A program made the translations under genes and the position numbers. A stretch of 44,908 nucleotides of DNA from Sphingorhabdus sp. EL138 (GTDB lineage Bacteria > Pseudomonadota > Alphaproteobacteria > Sphingomonadales > Sphingomonadaceae): contig NZ_CAMAYF010000016.1 in the NCBI RefSeq assembly GCF_945862485.1, forward strand, positions 1 to 44,908. Reading direction: 5' to 3'. The notes under the pieces are model-generated. The model had not been told where the DNA came from. It made no database searches and saw only the letters and a program-made list of their open reading frames with translations. Below, piece after piece: positions 33,870 through 43,952 of this stretch (the stretch's first letter is position 1; the number at the start of each line of letters is the position of its first letter).

Positions 33870-34492
33870 TCATCGCCGTTGACGGGCCAACTGCCTCGGG
33901 CAAGGGCACATTGGCAAAGGCATTGGCAGCGCATTTTGGGTTGCCCTTTCTGGATACGGGCCTGTTGTACCGGGCGGTCGGTCGGCAGGTGCAATTGCAC
34001 CTGGGCAACGCCGACGATGCCGCGGACGCTTTGGCGGGATGCCGCTTTCCCGACAGCTTGCTTGATGACCCTATCTTGCGGAACGAAGAAGTTGGCGGGT
34101 TAGCTAGTCGGGTTTCCATCCACCCCGTGGTGCGCGCAGCGCTCAACCAGCGCCAGGTGGACTTTGCCAATCAACCCGGCGGCGCGTTGCTTGACGGGCG
34201 CGATATCGGGACGGTCATCGCGCCACATGCTGACGTGAAGCTGTTCGTCACCGCGCCCGCAGAGGTCCGCGCACGACGCCGCCACGCAGAAATGCATCGA
34301 CACGGCATGCATGTAGCATTTGCCGATATCTTGGCAGACATTCAGGCACGCGATGCGCGCGACATGGCGCGCGCCGATGCACCATTAAAACCCGCAGAAG
34401 ACGCGCTATTGCTTGATACTGGCGATTTGACTATAGGCGACGCCGTTCAAGCTGCGATCGCTTTGGTGGAGTCTCGACTTCACAAGAGCTAA
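33866..34492 (+). CDS. cmk: Cytidylate kinase
   Basis: Phosphorylates CMP and dCMP using ATP. The P-loop [19 protein letters not shown] is at residues 3-21. [14 protein letters not shown] (NMP-binding), [20 protein letters not shown] and [20 protein letters not shown] follow as expected. The length of 208 is slightly short for the ~220-residue family. The ATG at 33866 overlaps the preceding gene (ATGA). rpsA lies about 250 bases downstream, with a repeat between. Confidence 0.96.
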   Translation: MIIAVDGPTASGKGTLAKALAAHFGLPFLDTGLLYRAVGRQVQLHLGNADDAADALAGCRFPDSLLDDPILRNEEVGGLASRVSIHPVVRAALNQRQVDFANQPGGALLDGRDIGTVIAPHADVKLFVTAPAEVRARRRHAEMHRHGMHVAFADILADIQARDARDMARADAPLKPAEDALLLDTGDLTIGDAVQAAIALVESRLHKS

Positions 34493-34521
34493 GTGGCCGG
34501 AGTGTATCGATAGAACACACT

Positions 34522-34607
34522 GTCACCCTGAACTTGGTTCAGGGTCCATTTTGCCTCGCTGACCATTGGTCTAAGTTGATGGATGGATGCTGAAACAAGT
34601 TCAGCAT
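34522..34607. repeat. 86-base dispersed intergenic repeat, copy B
   Basis: Same length and same end sequences as the copy at 31534-31619, in the same orientation, between cmk and rpsA. The middle is diverged. A related half-copy is at 17808-17834. Confidence 0.85.
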
Positions 34608-34741
34608 GAGGTGGTTAATTGGCTCGATATGCACCGTATTTGGACGCTTTGCTGCTATTCGGGCATCAGGGCAACTCTGGTCAAAGACCGTCGGAACCAA
34701 CCGACTGGCCGGACAAAATGTAGTTAAGGACACTCTAACCT

Positions 34742-36448
34742 ATGGCAACTTCGCCAAACCCGACCCGCGACGATTTCGCGGCACTTCTCGACGAATCACT
34801 TGGTGGCGCAGACGGTGGCTTTGAAGGCCGCGTCGTAAAAGGCACTATTACCGCAATCGATAATGACCATGCTGTCATCGATGTGGGTCTCAAATCCGAA
34901 GGCCGTGTGGCGCTGCGTGAATTCGCTATGCCCGGCCAGAAAGCCGACCTGAAGGTTGGCGACGAAGTCGAAGTCTTCGTTGACCGCGTAGAAAATATGA
35001 ACGGCGAAGCCATGCTCAGCCGCGATCGCGCCCGCCGCGAAGCCGCTTGGGATGTGCTGGAAGGCGAATTTGACGCAGGCAACCGCGTAGATGGCGTTAT
35101 CTTCGGCCGCGTTAAGGGTGGTTTCACCGTTGATCTGGGCGGCGCAGTAGCATTCTTGCCCGGCAGCCAGGTTGACGTCCGCCCCGTCCGCGACGTTGCG
35201 CCATTGATGGACATCGCACAGCCATTCGTCATCCTCAAAATGGATCGCAAGCGTGGCAACATCGTTGTGTCGCGTCGCGCCATATTGGAAGAAACACGCG
35301 CGGAACAGCGCACTGGCCTCATCCAGAACCTGATCGAAGGTCAGATCATCGACGGCGTTGTCAAGAACATCACCGATTATGGTGCGTTCGTCGATCTGGG
35401 CGGCATCGATGGCCTGCTGCACGTCACGGACATCAGCTACAAGCGTATCAACCACCCAAGCGAGGTCATCAACATTGGTGACACCGTTAAGGTACAGATC
35501 GTCCGCATCAACAAGGACACACAGCGCATCAGCCTTGGCATGAAGCAGTTGGAAAGCGATCCTTGGGATGCCGCTGTTGCCAAATATCCCGTTGGCACCA
35601 AGCTGAAGGGTGCAGTCACGAACATAACCGAATATGGTGCGTTCATCGAACTCGAGGCCGGTATCGAAGGTCTGGTCCACGTTTCGGAAATGTCATGGAC
35701 AAAAAAGAACGTGCACCCTGGCAAAATCGTTTCGACCTCACAAGAAGTCGACGTTGTTGTTCTCGACATCGACATGGAAAAACGCCGCATTTCGCTTGGC
35801 CTCAAGCAAGCGCACGACAATCCATGGGCATCATTCGCTGACAAGTTCCCAGTGGGCTCGACCGTTGAAGGCGAAGTCAAGAATGCGACCGAATTCGGTC
35901 TGTTCATTGGTCTCGACGGCGACGTCGACGGCATGGTCCACATGTCCGACATTGCATGGGGCATCACGGGTGAAGAAGCTCTGCACCTTCACCGCAAGGG
36001 TGAAACCGTCAAGGCAATCGTTCTCGACATCGACGCCGAGAAAGAACGCATTTCGCTTGGTATCAAGCAACTTGAAAAGGGTGCCCCAACGGCAGCCGGC
36101 GCTGCTTCGGCAAGCGGCCTGAAGAAGGGTGGCACCACTACCGTGACCGTTCTTGAAGTACGCGACGGCGGACTTGAAGTGCAAGCGGGCGAAGATGGCG
36201 CAACGGGCTTCATCAAGCGCGCCGACCTTGGCCGCGACCGCGATGAGCAACGTCCCGATCGGTTCCAGGTTGGTCAGAAGTTTGACGCCATGGTCACTGG
36301 TTTCGACCGTTCGAAAAAGCCGAACTTCTCAGTCAAGGCGCTACAGCTCGCTGAAGAAAAGCAAGCAGTTGAGCAATATGGTTCATCCGATTCCGGCGCA
36401 TCGCTTGGCGACATCTTGGGTGAAGCGCTTAAGGGCGTGAAGAAGTAA
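34742..36448 (+). CDS. rpsA: 30S ribosomal protein S1
   Basis: A 568-residue RNA-binding protein that brings mRNA to the 30S subunit. It is a chain of about six S1 (OB-fold) repeats, for example GRVKGGFTVDLGGAVAFLPG, KNITDYGAFVDLGGIDGLLH, TNITEYGAFIELEAGIEGLV and KNATEFGLFIGLDGDVDGMV, the later repeats being the most canonical. The C-terminus ends LGDILGEALKGVKK. AAGGA lies 10 bases before the ATG. A small hairpin (34690-34694 with 34701-34705) is in the leader. A terminator follows. Confidence 0.97.
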   Translation: MATSPNPTRDDFAALLDESLGGADGGFEGRVVKGTITAIDNDHAVIDVGLKSEGRVALREFAMPGQKADLKVGDEVEVFVDRVENMNGEAMLSRDRARREAAWDVLEGEFDAGNRVDGVIFGRVKGGFTVDLGGAVAFLPGSQVDVRPVRDVAPLMDIAQPFVILKMDRKRGNIVVSRRAILEETRAEQRTGLIQNLIEGQIIDGVVKNITDYGAFVDLGGIDGLLHVTDISYKRINHPSEVINIGDTVKVQIVRINKDTQRISLGMKQLESDPWDAAVAKYPVGTKLKGAVTNITEYGAFIELEAGIEGLVHVSEMSWTKKNVHPGKIVSTSQEVDVVVLDIDMEKRRISLGLKQAHDNPWASFADKFPVGSTVEGEVKNATEFGLFIGLDGDVDGMVHMSDIAWGITGEEALHLHRKGETVKAIVLDIDAEKERISLGIKQLEKGAPTAAGAASASGLKKGGTTTVTVLEVRDGGLEVQAGEDGATGFIKRADLGRDRDEQRPDRFQVGQKFDAMVTGFDRSKKPNFSVKALQLAEEKQAVEQYGSSDSGASLGDILGEALKGVKK

Positions 36449-36486
36449 GCTTCGGTTAAGAACTTCCTCCTAAATGTCGTAATGGA

Positions 36487-36519
36487 AACCCGCTCCTTGA
36501 ATGAGGAGCGGGTTTTTTT
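36487..36519 (+). terminator. Rho-independent terminator of rpsA
   Basis: A perfect 10-bp stem (36487-36496 with 36505-36514), eight-base loop, then T-run to 36519. Confidence 0.92.
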
Positions 36520-36663
36520 ATGCCTTTGGCACAAAACTTTTGGAAGACCGTTGTAATGATAAAAAATTTCTGCCAGCGTGGCGACATTGTTGTAAAGCAT
36601 TGTAACGTGACGTTTGATAAGCGCGCCGCGTCCAATTAGATAACCGCAAGAGAGGGACATTAT

Positions 36664-36942
36664 ATGATCCGTTCCGAGTTGATCAAAAAGCTGGAAGCCG
36701 AGAATCTGGAACTCAAAACAGAAGAAATCGAAAAGATCGTCGATCTGTTTTTTGACCAGATTATTCAACGCCTTTCCGATGGCGGGCGTGTTGAATTGCG
36801 CGGCTTTGGTGCTTTTTCGACCCGTGACCGCATCCCACGCAAGGGCCGCAACCCGCGCACCGGTGCATCGGTCGAAGTGCCATCGAAGCGCGTACCCTAT
36901 TTCAAACCGGGCAAAGAAGTCCGCGAAGGCCTCAACAAATAA
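36664..36942 (+). CDS. ihfB: Integration host factor subunit beta
   Basis: A DNA-bending protein of the HU/IHF family, partner of IHF-alpha. The start MIRSELIKKLEAENLELKTE and the DNA-contacting arm VELRGFGAFSTRDRIPRKGR, NPRTGASVEVPSKRVPYFKP (Pro at the arm tip) are typical of beta. The length of 92 is normal. The position after rpsA is conserved in proteobacteria. AGAGGGAC lies just before the ATG at 36664. Confidence 0.95.
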   Translation: MIRSELIKKLEAENLELKTEEIEKIVDLFFDQIIQRLSDGGRVELRGFGAFSTRDRIPRKGRNPRTGASVEVPSKRVPYFKPGKEVREGLNK

Positions 36943-36999
36943 CCCATTTATGCGAAGGCACTTGACCCTGCGGGCGTAATGCTGTCTGCGGATGGCTAA

Positions 37000-37085
37000 G
37001 CGGATGTGGCGGAATGGTAGACGCTACAGACTTAAAATCTGTTGTCCGTAAGGGCGTGCGGGTTCGAGTCCCGCCATCCGCACCA
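37000..37085 (+). tRNA. tRNA-Leu (anticodon TAA)
   Basis: 86 bases with acceptor GCGGATG/CATCCGC, anticodon loop CTTAAAA (anticodon TAA) on stem ACAGA/TCTGT, a long variable arm (TGTCCGTAAGGGCGT region) as expected of tRNA-Leu, T-loop TTCGAGT and an encoded CCA. Confidence 0.97.
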
Positions 37086-37148
37086 ATTGGCCGAAGGCGC
37101 CCTTTGAATTACTTTATCATCAATGCCATGCGCGCTCCATATGGCCGC

Positions 37149-38657
37149 TCAGTTGCGTGGCGGTTGTCGTCGGTAGCTTAGCGCCTCAGCGATGTGGATG
37201 CGGCCAATGTCTGTGACATTAGCCAAATCGGCGATCGTCCGGGCAACGCGCAATATGCGTGTGTAACCGCGCGCCGATAGGCGCATCGCTTCTGCCGCTT
37301 GGGCCGGCAACCTCAGCCCCGCTGCATCCGGCGTGGCAAAAGCCGCAAGTGTCTCGCCATCAAGATCCGCATTAGTCCGCAAGCCAGTGCCTTGCAGCCG
37401 CGCACTTTGCAGAAAACGCGCGGCCTGCACCCTGACGGCAACCTCCGCCGATCCTTCGGCAGGGGGCGGAAGGACCAAGTCTGACGCGCGCACGGCCTGC
37501 ACATCGACATGCAAGTCGATCCGGTCCAGCAACGGCCCTGATATCTTCGCCTGATAGTCCGCAGCGCAACGCGGTGCCCGGCTACATGCCAAAGCCGCAT
37601 CACCAAGATGCCCGCAGCGGCACGGGTTCATCGCAGCGACCAGTTGGACGTTGGCGGGAAAGGTCACATGGCTATTGGCCCGTGCGACGGTGACTTCGCC
37701 CGTTTCCAACGGCTGTCGCAAACTGTCTAACACACTGCGTTGGAACTCAGGCAGCTCGTCGAGGAACAGGACTCCAAGATGCGCCAGGCTGACTTCGCCC
37801 GGACGGATACGCAGACCGCCCCCGACCAAGGCTGGCATGGACGCGCTATGGTGCGGTGCACGGAACGGGCGTGTGCGCAATAAGCGGCCACCATCCAAAG
37901 ATCCGGCGACGGATGCAATCATGGACACTTCCAATGCCTCAGCAGGCGAAAGCTCCGGCAAAATACCCGGCATGCACGCGGCCAAAAGCGACTTACCCGC
38001 ACCCGGTGGACCAACCATCGCCAAATTGTGACCGCCAGCAGCGGCAATCTCCAAGGCGCGCTTTGCGGTCTCCTGTCCCTTTACCATTTTCAGATCAGGT
38101 CCCGTTTGGCGCGGCGCGGCGACCCCTGGCTCAGGCGAGCGTAGCAAGGATTGCCCTTTCAGATGGTTCAGCAAGCCCAGTAAGTCGGGTGCGGCAACAA
38201 CTTCGATTTCGCCAGCCCAAGCCGCTTCTGACCCTTGCATCGCCGGACATATCAACCCGAGCCCGCGTGACGAGGCATGAAGCGCTGCCAAAAGCACGCC
38301 AGGTGATGCTGCAACCCTGCCGTCCAAACCTAGCTCACCGACCACGATAAATTGCGCCAGCGCTTCTGCATCCACCAGCCCCATGGCCCCGAGTAATGCC
38401 AAAGCAATTGGCAAATCATAATGCGAACCCTCTTTGGGTAGGTCAGCGGGTGAGAGATTGATGGTGATCCGCTTGGGCGGCAATGCCAGACCAAGCGCCG
38501 AAATAGCCGCGCGAACACGCTCGCGGCTTTCGGCGACGGCTTTATCCGGAAGACCGACAACCGCGAAACTGACCATCCCCGGTGCGACCTGGCATTGGAC
38601 TTCGACGCTGCGGGCTTCCAAGCCGAGAGGCGCGACTGTGGAAACAATCGATACCAT
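37149..38657 (-). CDS. YifB family Mg-chelatase-like AAA+ ATPase (ComM)
   Basis: A hexameric AAA+ ATPase; relatives (ComM) act as branch-migration helicases during natural transformation in several bacteria. The N-terminal S5/Lon-like fold spans about residues 1-170 (VPLGLEARSVEVQCQVAPG-like). Walker A GPPGAGKS is at 216-223, Walker B in GVLFLDELPEF near 300, then the NPCRCGHLG zinc-like loop and the C-terminal Mg-chelatase part (RAARTRSLSARGYTRILRVA-type). The length of 502 is normal. It is a single gene facing the tRNA-Leu side. Confidence 0.94.
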   Translation of the reverse strand: MVSIVSTVAPLGLEARSVEVQCQVAPGMVSFAVVGLPDKAVAESRERVRAAISALGLALPPKRITINLSPADLPKEGSHYDLPIALALLGAMGLVDAEALAQFIVVGELGLDGRVAASPGVLLAALHASSRGLGLICPAMQGSEAAWAGEIEVVAAPDLLGLLNHLKGQSLLRSPEPGVAAPRQTGPDLKMVKGQETAKRALEIAAAGGHNLAMVGPPGAGKSLLAACMPGILPELSPAEALEVSMIASVAGSLDGGRLLRTRPFRAPHHSASMPALVGGGLRIRPGEVSLAHLGVLFLDELPEFQRSVLDSLRQPLETGEVTVARANSHVTFPANVQLVAAMNPCRCGHLGDAALACSRAPRCAADYQAKISGPLLDRIDLHVDVQAVRASDLVLPPPAEGSAEVAVRVQAARFLQSARLQGTGLRTNADLDGETLAAFATPDAAGLRLPAQAAEAMRLSARGYTRILRVARTIADLANVTDIGRIHIAEALSYRRQPPRN

Positions 38658-38872
38658 ATACTGTCCCCAAAGATGGACCTCCGCTGCGTTGGGATGACGT
38701 TACAGCGGAGGCCCGGCCGATCGGTCCAGTGATCGACGAGCCCAATTGCGCCGCGAATTGCGCCTATGGCAACCGCTGCCGGTTCGTATACCAACGGTTA
38801 GTATATCCAATTTAACGTTATCAATAGCCAAAGAGGCTAGGAAACTGACCAGAAATCAGCCATTTTCAGGGC
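38658..38872. other. Gap between YifB and glutathione transferase genes
   Basis: No gene is seen. A 9-bp inverted repeat CCTCCGCTG/CAGCGGAGG (38678-38686 with 38703-38711) lies 20 bases upstream of the yifB start; it has a 16-base loop and no T-run, so an operator or a repeat remnant is as likely as a terminator. Confidence 0.4.
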
Positions 38873-39544
38873 CTAGAAATCGACCTGTTCATAATGCTTG
38901 GGTGGCGCGATGACTTCCATCCGTTCGGAAAGTAAGGGCCTAAAACTCGGCCGTGATTTGAACATGGCATACCACGCCTTGGTCTGTTCATGCCCATTCC
39001 AATCGATGCCGCCAAGATAGTCCGCGACTGAAATCTGGGCCGCTGCAGCCAGATCGGCCATCGTCATGGTTGAACCCGCCAGCCACGCGCGGTGGTCGAT
39101 GAGATAATCGATATAATCGAGATGGCCGTTCGCCAACTTCATCGCTTCGCGTAGTATTTTGGCTTCAGGCGGTTGACGATCAATCAGTCGCTTCTTCATG
39201 CGTTCATGCAAAAGCGGCTGCGTGACGTCGCCATAAAATTGCTCGTCGAACCAAGACACGAGGCGGCGAATCTCGGCGCGATATTGCGCGGTGCCGCTGA
39301 TCATGGGGTTCGTTGGGACGGTTTCGTCCAAATATTCTGAAATCGCCACCGAATCGGACAAAGTAATATTACGTTCGGAATCGCGCATTACGGGCGTTCG
39401 TCCCGCAGGGTTCATTTGCACAAATTCGTCGCGCTGCTCCCACGGATTTTCACGCACCAAGCTGTATGGCACGCCTTTTTCGCCAAGCAGCAGACGTACT
39501 TTACGCGAAAAGGGGCAGAGTGGATATTGATGGAGTTGCCACAT
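38873..39544 (-). CDS. Glutathione S-transferase family protein
   Basis: A 223-residue cytosolic GST. The thioredoxin-like N-terminal domain opens with YPLCPFSRKVRLLLGEKGV; the Cys in CPFS marks a Cys-type class (beta/omega-like) rather than Ser/Tyr. The glutathione loop is NPAGRTPVMRD, and SDSVAISEYLDE gives the Ser/Asp contact. The alpha-helical C-terminal half contains WLAGSTMTMADLAAAAQISV, the usual N-capping box. The substrate is not predictable. Confidence 0.93.
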   Translation of the reverse strand: MWQLHQYPLCPFSRKVRLLLGEKGVPYSLVRENPWEQRDEFVQMNPAGRTPVMRDSERNITLSDSVAISEYLDETVPTNPMISGTAQYRAEIRRLVSWFDEQFYGDVTQPLLHERMKKRLIDRQPPEAKILREAMKLANGHLDYIDYLIDHRAWLAGSTMTMADLAAAAQISVADYLGGIDWNGHEQTKAWYAMFKSRPSFRPLLSERMEVIAPPKHYEQVDF

Positions 39545-39606
39545 TTGTATCTGTTAGGACCGGTTACACAGAAAGTGAAGGGGGCGTCGTCCCAAAAGCA
39601 AGGGCA

Positions 39607-39792
39607 TTAATCCAAATTGCCATTTTCAATAGGCTCGCGCTTAGCTTCCTTTGCCATTTCAGCATCGATTTTTGCTTCAGCCGCTTTCACCTTGCGCTCC
39701 GTCTCCGCATATTGTGCGTCAAAATCCTGCTGGCAGCCCGCCGCAAGCAAAGACGTTACGGTCAGACTGAGCAAACATAAAAAGCGCCGCAT
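39607..39792 (-). CDS. Small outer-membrane lipoprotein
   Basis: A 61-residue lipoprotein: MRRFLCLLSLTVTSLLAAGC has a signal sequence and a lipobox (LAAGC) so the Cys becomes acylated. The rest is a charged, probably helical segment (TERKVKAAEAKIDAEMAKEA). The ATG at 39792 overlaps the TamB stop by one base (TGATG), so it is coupled to tamB. No named family. A role alongside TamAB is only suggested by position. Confidence 0.82.
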   Translation of the reverse strand: MRRFLCLLSLTVTSLLAAGCQQDFDAQYAETERKVKAAEAKIDAEMAKEAKREPIENGNLD

Positions 39793-42700
39793 CAATAATC
39801 CTTTTTATACCGAATATTGACGTTGGATGTGCCGCTGGTGCCAATCTGGCTTAGCACAGACAGCGCGCGGGTCAGACTAATTTCCAATTGCGTTGCGGTA
39901 TAGCCACGGGCGTCCGTTACGATTTCAACATAGACATCATTGGTTATATACTGGCCAAAGGCTACCGCCATTTCACGCCCATTATTCGCATCCGCATTCA
40001 GCAGGCGCAAACGGTCAAGACCCGTCGCCGATTGCAGCACACCCAGCGGATTTAGCCCGCCCGACCCGCCGCGCAAGCTGTTCAGTGACCCCGCAAGCTG
40101 GACCGCCTGAATGGCAGACAATTCGGCGATGGAGTTTCCGAACAATATCCGCGCCATGATTTCATCCTGCGGCATGGCAGGGATTGAACTAAAGCTAATC
40201 GCAGGATTTTGCCCCGTGCCCGCAATATTGACGCGCACTGTTGTTCCATCAACCTCACTTGCGGCCGTCACGCGGATCGATGGATTGCTGGCAGGCCCGC
40301 CGCTGAAGGAAATGCGTCCAGTTTCCAAAGCAAAGGATCGGCCTGCAAAGCCCAGCGTCCCGCGCACAAGTTGCATATCACCCGAAATCAACGGCGTGTC
40401 ACTGGTCCCTGTGATCCGCAAATTCGCGCCCCATTCGGACTCCAGTCCCATGCCGCTCACATATAATTCATCCGGGGCCTCCAGTCGGATGTCGAGTTTC
40501 CAATTGCTGGGAAGACTTCTGATTGCATCGGCATCGCCGGACACACGTACCCGGCCCGTTGGTGCTTTACGGCGGACGCCGGTTAAGGTTGCCACCTTGG
40601 CCGCGCCTTGCCGGATAATCTTGAACCGCGTTTCTGGCAGACGCAATGTGCCGCTGACCAAAGCTTCACCGTAAGGCGTTTTGGTGACACTGACCTGGCC
40701 GGTCGCAGTTGTCGAAATCAGTTCGCTACGGGCAACGCGGGCACGGTCGAGGTCAAGATTAAGCTGCACTGGAAAGCCCTTGGCTGCACTTAAGTTGACG
40801 ACGCCCTTGCCCATCACAGTGCCATTGCCCGCTTTTGCGCTCAGCTGGGTGACTTCCAACTGATCATTTGTAAATACGCCCCGCACACGCAGATCGGTCA
40901 ATCGCGTGCCATAGCTATCATTTTCATACACAAGGTCATTCGCGCGGACGACGCCAGTCAATATCGGGGTCTGCGCCCTGCCCGAAAAATCTGCGGCAAT
41001 GCCAATGTTACCGGTCAGGCTTTGGTCCGCAAGCCCGACCAAGGAGAACAATGTGTCGGCAGGTCCGTTATAGCGAATGCCACCGGATAGGGGCGCAGCG
41101 AGCAACCGTTCGGTCCAGCGAGCGTTTCCGGGAGGCAAGGGTGTCAAATCAATCTGAAGCCGCCCAACCGCCGCACCCCGCCGCCGGATCAGGGCACGAG
41201 CGTTACCGCCTGTGGGTGACAATCTCCCTACCATGCTGATGTCCACCGGCTGTGAGCGTGAACCCAAATTTGCGCGGACAAAGCGATTGATCTCCAGCCG
41301 CACATCCGCATTCGGGAAAGCAGACAACGACGCCTGGGACCAATCCACACTGCCGCTTGCCCGCCCGCCAAGTCCAAGACCAGGAAGGAAAGGATCCAGC
41401 ACGGCAATATCGACCTTGTCTATGCGTGATTGCAGGACAAGGGCGTCGCCATAGCGGCCTGCAATGCGCAAGGTGCCATCCGCGACGTTGATATCGCTCG
41501 GCAAAATGTCATAGCTGCTCCTGCGTGGAACAATGCGCATAGCCCCATTGGTCGCGAAATTGACGCCATTAGCGCGGCCCTTCCCGGCTATCCGCCACAA
41601 TTTGGGCGTAAAATCCGCATTGGCGGCAAAGCGAAAAGGAACGGAGCTGCGTCCCTCGGCTAAAATCTGTGCAGTGCCCGAACTTGCCCTATAATTCACC
41701 TTCACCCGTGCCGCGGCAATCGCAATGTCGTTCATGACAGCGTTTTCAACTTGCACATCAGCAATGACCTGCGGGCTATCAAACAAGATGATGTCGGCGT
41801 TCACAATTCCCCGCCCGATCGCAAGCTTTTGTGTACCAGAAAGTAAGGCATTGAGTGCAGTGGTATCGACAACGGCACGCTGATAAGCACCCTGAGCGGA
41901 CAAAGCGATGGTTCCGTCAAAGCCCGAACCTGCGGCCGTTAATGTCCCTACAAATGGTCCCGATGCGACCTGCCGGATCCGGCCTGTTACGCCGATGCCT
42001 GCAAAATTGCCGCGCAAGATATCCATGGTCAGCGCGCCATCGCCCGCCAGCACATCGACATCGCCGCTGATCGGACCATAATCGGTCGAACCTGTCATCG
42101 CGATGGCATAGCCACGCGGACTGCGCGTTACGACGCCGACAACATTGGACATACCGATGCCTAAGCCGGGATTGGTTGCCGTAATGCGATATTCTGGACG
42201 GTCAAATGTCCCCGTCATGCCGACGAGCACAGGGCCATATTGGTTGGAATAGCCTTGACCATTGAACACGACACGGCCCCCTTGGGTCACATAAGTGCCG
42301 CTACCACTATTTAGCCGGAACAAGGGCGACGCCAAACTGGCGCGCGTGATCTGCAAAATGCCATTATTGCTATAACGGATGCCGGCGTTCACGAACATTT
42401 GGCCGCCAAGGAATTTTTGGAAACCCTGGCTGAACAGCCGGGTTGAACGCGCCTTTACGGTGCCGACCAAAGCATAGCCACGACCACGCTTTGTTTCGAT
42501 ATCAACATCGGCAACCACATTGAACAGGCCGACAGAGTTGACCTGAAATCCATCCAACTTTCCGTTTAACGCCGTGTTAAAAACGCCTTTATCAATGTCC
42601 CCGACCAGCAAAGCCTTTGCGTTGATCCGGTCCGAACGAATTTTCAAATTGTCGGAAAGCAACCGCCCATCAGCGATAACAATATCGCCATTCACGCGCA

Positions 42701-43952
42701 ATTTGGTCAGCAAGCCGCCTGCGATTTGGTTGATGCCCGTGACCTGGCGCGCCGTGGCGTTAACCGGGATGATGAAGCGATCTGCCTTTCCTTGCATTTC
42801 ACCAGTTACAGTCACATCTTCAAATGCTGTGCTATCAAATGCCAACCGACCAGTGCTGGCGGCATAAGCGACCGTAGGGCCAGCAAACGCACCATTGAGT
42901 AAAGCCTTGCCGCGTATATTTGCCGCGCTGACATTCGTCCCGATAATGCCAGGGCGAAGAATGCGGAAATCTAGCGCGAGATCATCAAAGCTGCCTTCGC
43001 CCAAATCGGCGACGCCAGCGGCATCAACCTCTGCTGCGGCAGAACGGATGCTCCCGCGAATTTTCGCGACACGGTTGGCGAAGGTTGCCGCCATATCCAC
43101 CTTTGCAACGGGCGACAACGCGCGCATCAGTAAGCTATCGGCCACTATTCTGGCCGGCGCTGCGGTGCCCTTCATTGTGAATGTCCCTTTGCGCGCGGTA
43201 AGCGCAAGGTCCGCAATTTTCTCAGACGCCAATTGCGCCGTCAACGCGCCATCCCATTTGCGCCAGTCACCGCGACCGCTCAAATTCGCATTCATCGGGA
43301 CCGAACGGCCCGCCAGTCCAGCGAATAGCCCCTTGGCTGGTGCGTCCAACTTCACATCGACATCAAAGCGATTTTTTTCGGGCACGGCATCGAGTTTCAA
43401 AATAATGCGGTCACCGCGCGTGCTGCCTGCGACCGCGTCAATTATTGCGCGCCTATCGGCAATCTGCACTTTGCCAGACAATGAGGCGACTTGTGTCTCA
43501 CCCGTAATAGCCTTGGCAAAGACGATGCGATCTATCTGCAGCCGTTCGATGTGCATATCGATATCAGGAAGCAGCGGGTCGCCACGGTCGGGAACCGCCC
43601 GAAACGCTGGCAAACGCGCTATGTTCAACTCTTGCGCCGTCAGGGCATGGATTGCGATACCCCGGTAAAAATAGGATAATGGGTTCCAATCCAGCCGGAT
43701 TTCGGGCGCGCGCGCAAATTCGCCCTTGGGATCATGAAAGCGGACGTCGGACAACGTCGCGTCATCGTAAATCGACCCGTTAATTTTCCCGATGCGGATG
43801 TTAAGGCCATTTTCATATTCAAAAGCCGCAATCTGCCGTGCGGCAAAAGTCCGTCCGGAGGGGCTGTCGAGCCAAATGAAGCCGCCAACCAATAAAAGTA
43901 GCAAAAGCACCGCAGCGGCAGAGCCGGCAATAGCGATCCGCCGCCACACCAT
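39792..43952 (-). CDS. tamB: Translocation and assembly module protein TamB
   Basis: A 1386-residue inner-membrane-anchored periplasmic bridge protein (AsmA-like clan) that works with the outer-membrane TamA in outer-membrane biogenesis, now thought to include phospholipid transport. One membrane anchor is at residues 8-30 (AGSAAAVLLLLLLVGGFIWL). The long middle is repeated beta-strands. The C-terminal DUF490 domain is recognisable by GTLGFAGRSFALETGRISFS, GTGQNPAISFSSIPAMPQDE and LEISLTRALSVLSQIGTSGT. The start at 43952 overlaps the TamA stop by one base (TAATG). It is the middle gene of tamA - tamB - lipoprotein. Confidence 0.95.
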   Translation of the reverse strand: MVWRRIAIAGSAAAVLLLLLLVGGFIWLDSPSGRTFAARQIAAFEYENGLNIRIGKINGSIYDDATLSDVRFHDPKGEFARAPEIRLDWNPLSYFYRGIAIHALTAQELNIARLPAFRAVPDRGDPLLPDIDMHIERLQIDRIVFAKAITGETQVASLSGKVQIADRRAIIDAVAGSTRGDRIILKLDAVPEKNRFDVDVKLDAPAKGLFAGLAGRSVPMNANLSGRGDWRKWDGALTAQLASEKIADLALTARKGTFTMKGTAAPARIVADSLLMRALSPVAKVDMAATFANRVAKIRGSIRSAAAEVDAAGVADLGEGSFDDLALDFRILRPGIIGTNVSAANIRGKALLNGAFAGPTVAYAASTGRLAFDSTAFEDVTVTGEMQGKADRFIIPVNATARQVTGINQIAGGLLTKLRVNGDIVIADGRLLSDNLKIRSDRINAKALLVGDIDKGVFNTALNGKLDGFQVNSVGLFNVVADVDIETKRGRGYALVGTVKARSTRLFSQGFQKFLGGQMFVNAGIRYSNNGILQITRASLASPLFRLNSGSGTYVTQGGRVVFNGQGYSNQYGPVLVGMTGTFDRPEYRITATNPGLGIGMSNVVGVVTRSPRGYAIAMTGSTDYGPISGDVDVLAGDGALTMDILRGNFAGIGVTGRIRQVASGPFVGTLTAAGSGFDGTIALSAQGAYQRAVVDTTALNALLSGTQKLAIGRGIVNADIILFDSPQVIADVQVENAVMNDIAIAAARVKVNYRASSGTAQILAEGRSSVPFRFAANADFTPKLWRIAGKGRANGVNFATNGAMRIVPRRSSYDILPSDINVADGTLRIAGRYGDALVLQSRIDKVDIAVLDPFLPGLGLGGRASGSVDWSQASLSAFPNADVRLEINRFVRANLGSRSQPVDISMVGRLSPTGGNARALIRRRGAAVGRLQIDLTPLPPGNARWTERLLAAPLSGGIRYNGPADTLFSLVGLADQSLTGNIGIAADFSGRAQTPILTGVVRANDLVYENDSYGTRLTDLRVRGVFTNDQLEVTQLSAKAGNGTVMGKGVVNLSAAKGFPVQLNLDLDRARVARSELISTTATGQVSVTKTPYGEALVSGTLRLPETRFKIIRQGAAKVATLTGVRRKAPTGRVRVSGDADAIRSLPSNWKLDIRLEAPDELYVSGMGLESEWGANLRITGTSDTPLISGDMQLVRGTLGFAGRSFALETGRISFSGGPASNPSIRVTAASEVDGTTVRVNIAGTGQNPAISFSSIPAMPQDEIMARILFGNSIAELSAIQAVQLAGSLNSLRGGSGGLNPLGVLQSATGLDRLRLLNADANNGREMAVAFGQYITNDVYVEIVTDARGYTATQLEISLTRALSVLSQIGTSGTSNVNIRYKKDY

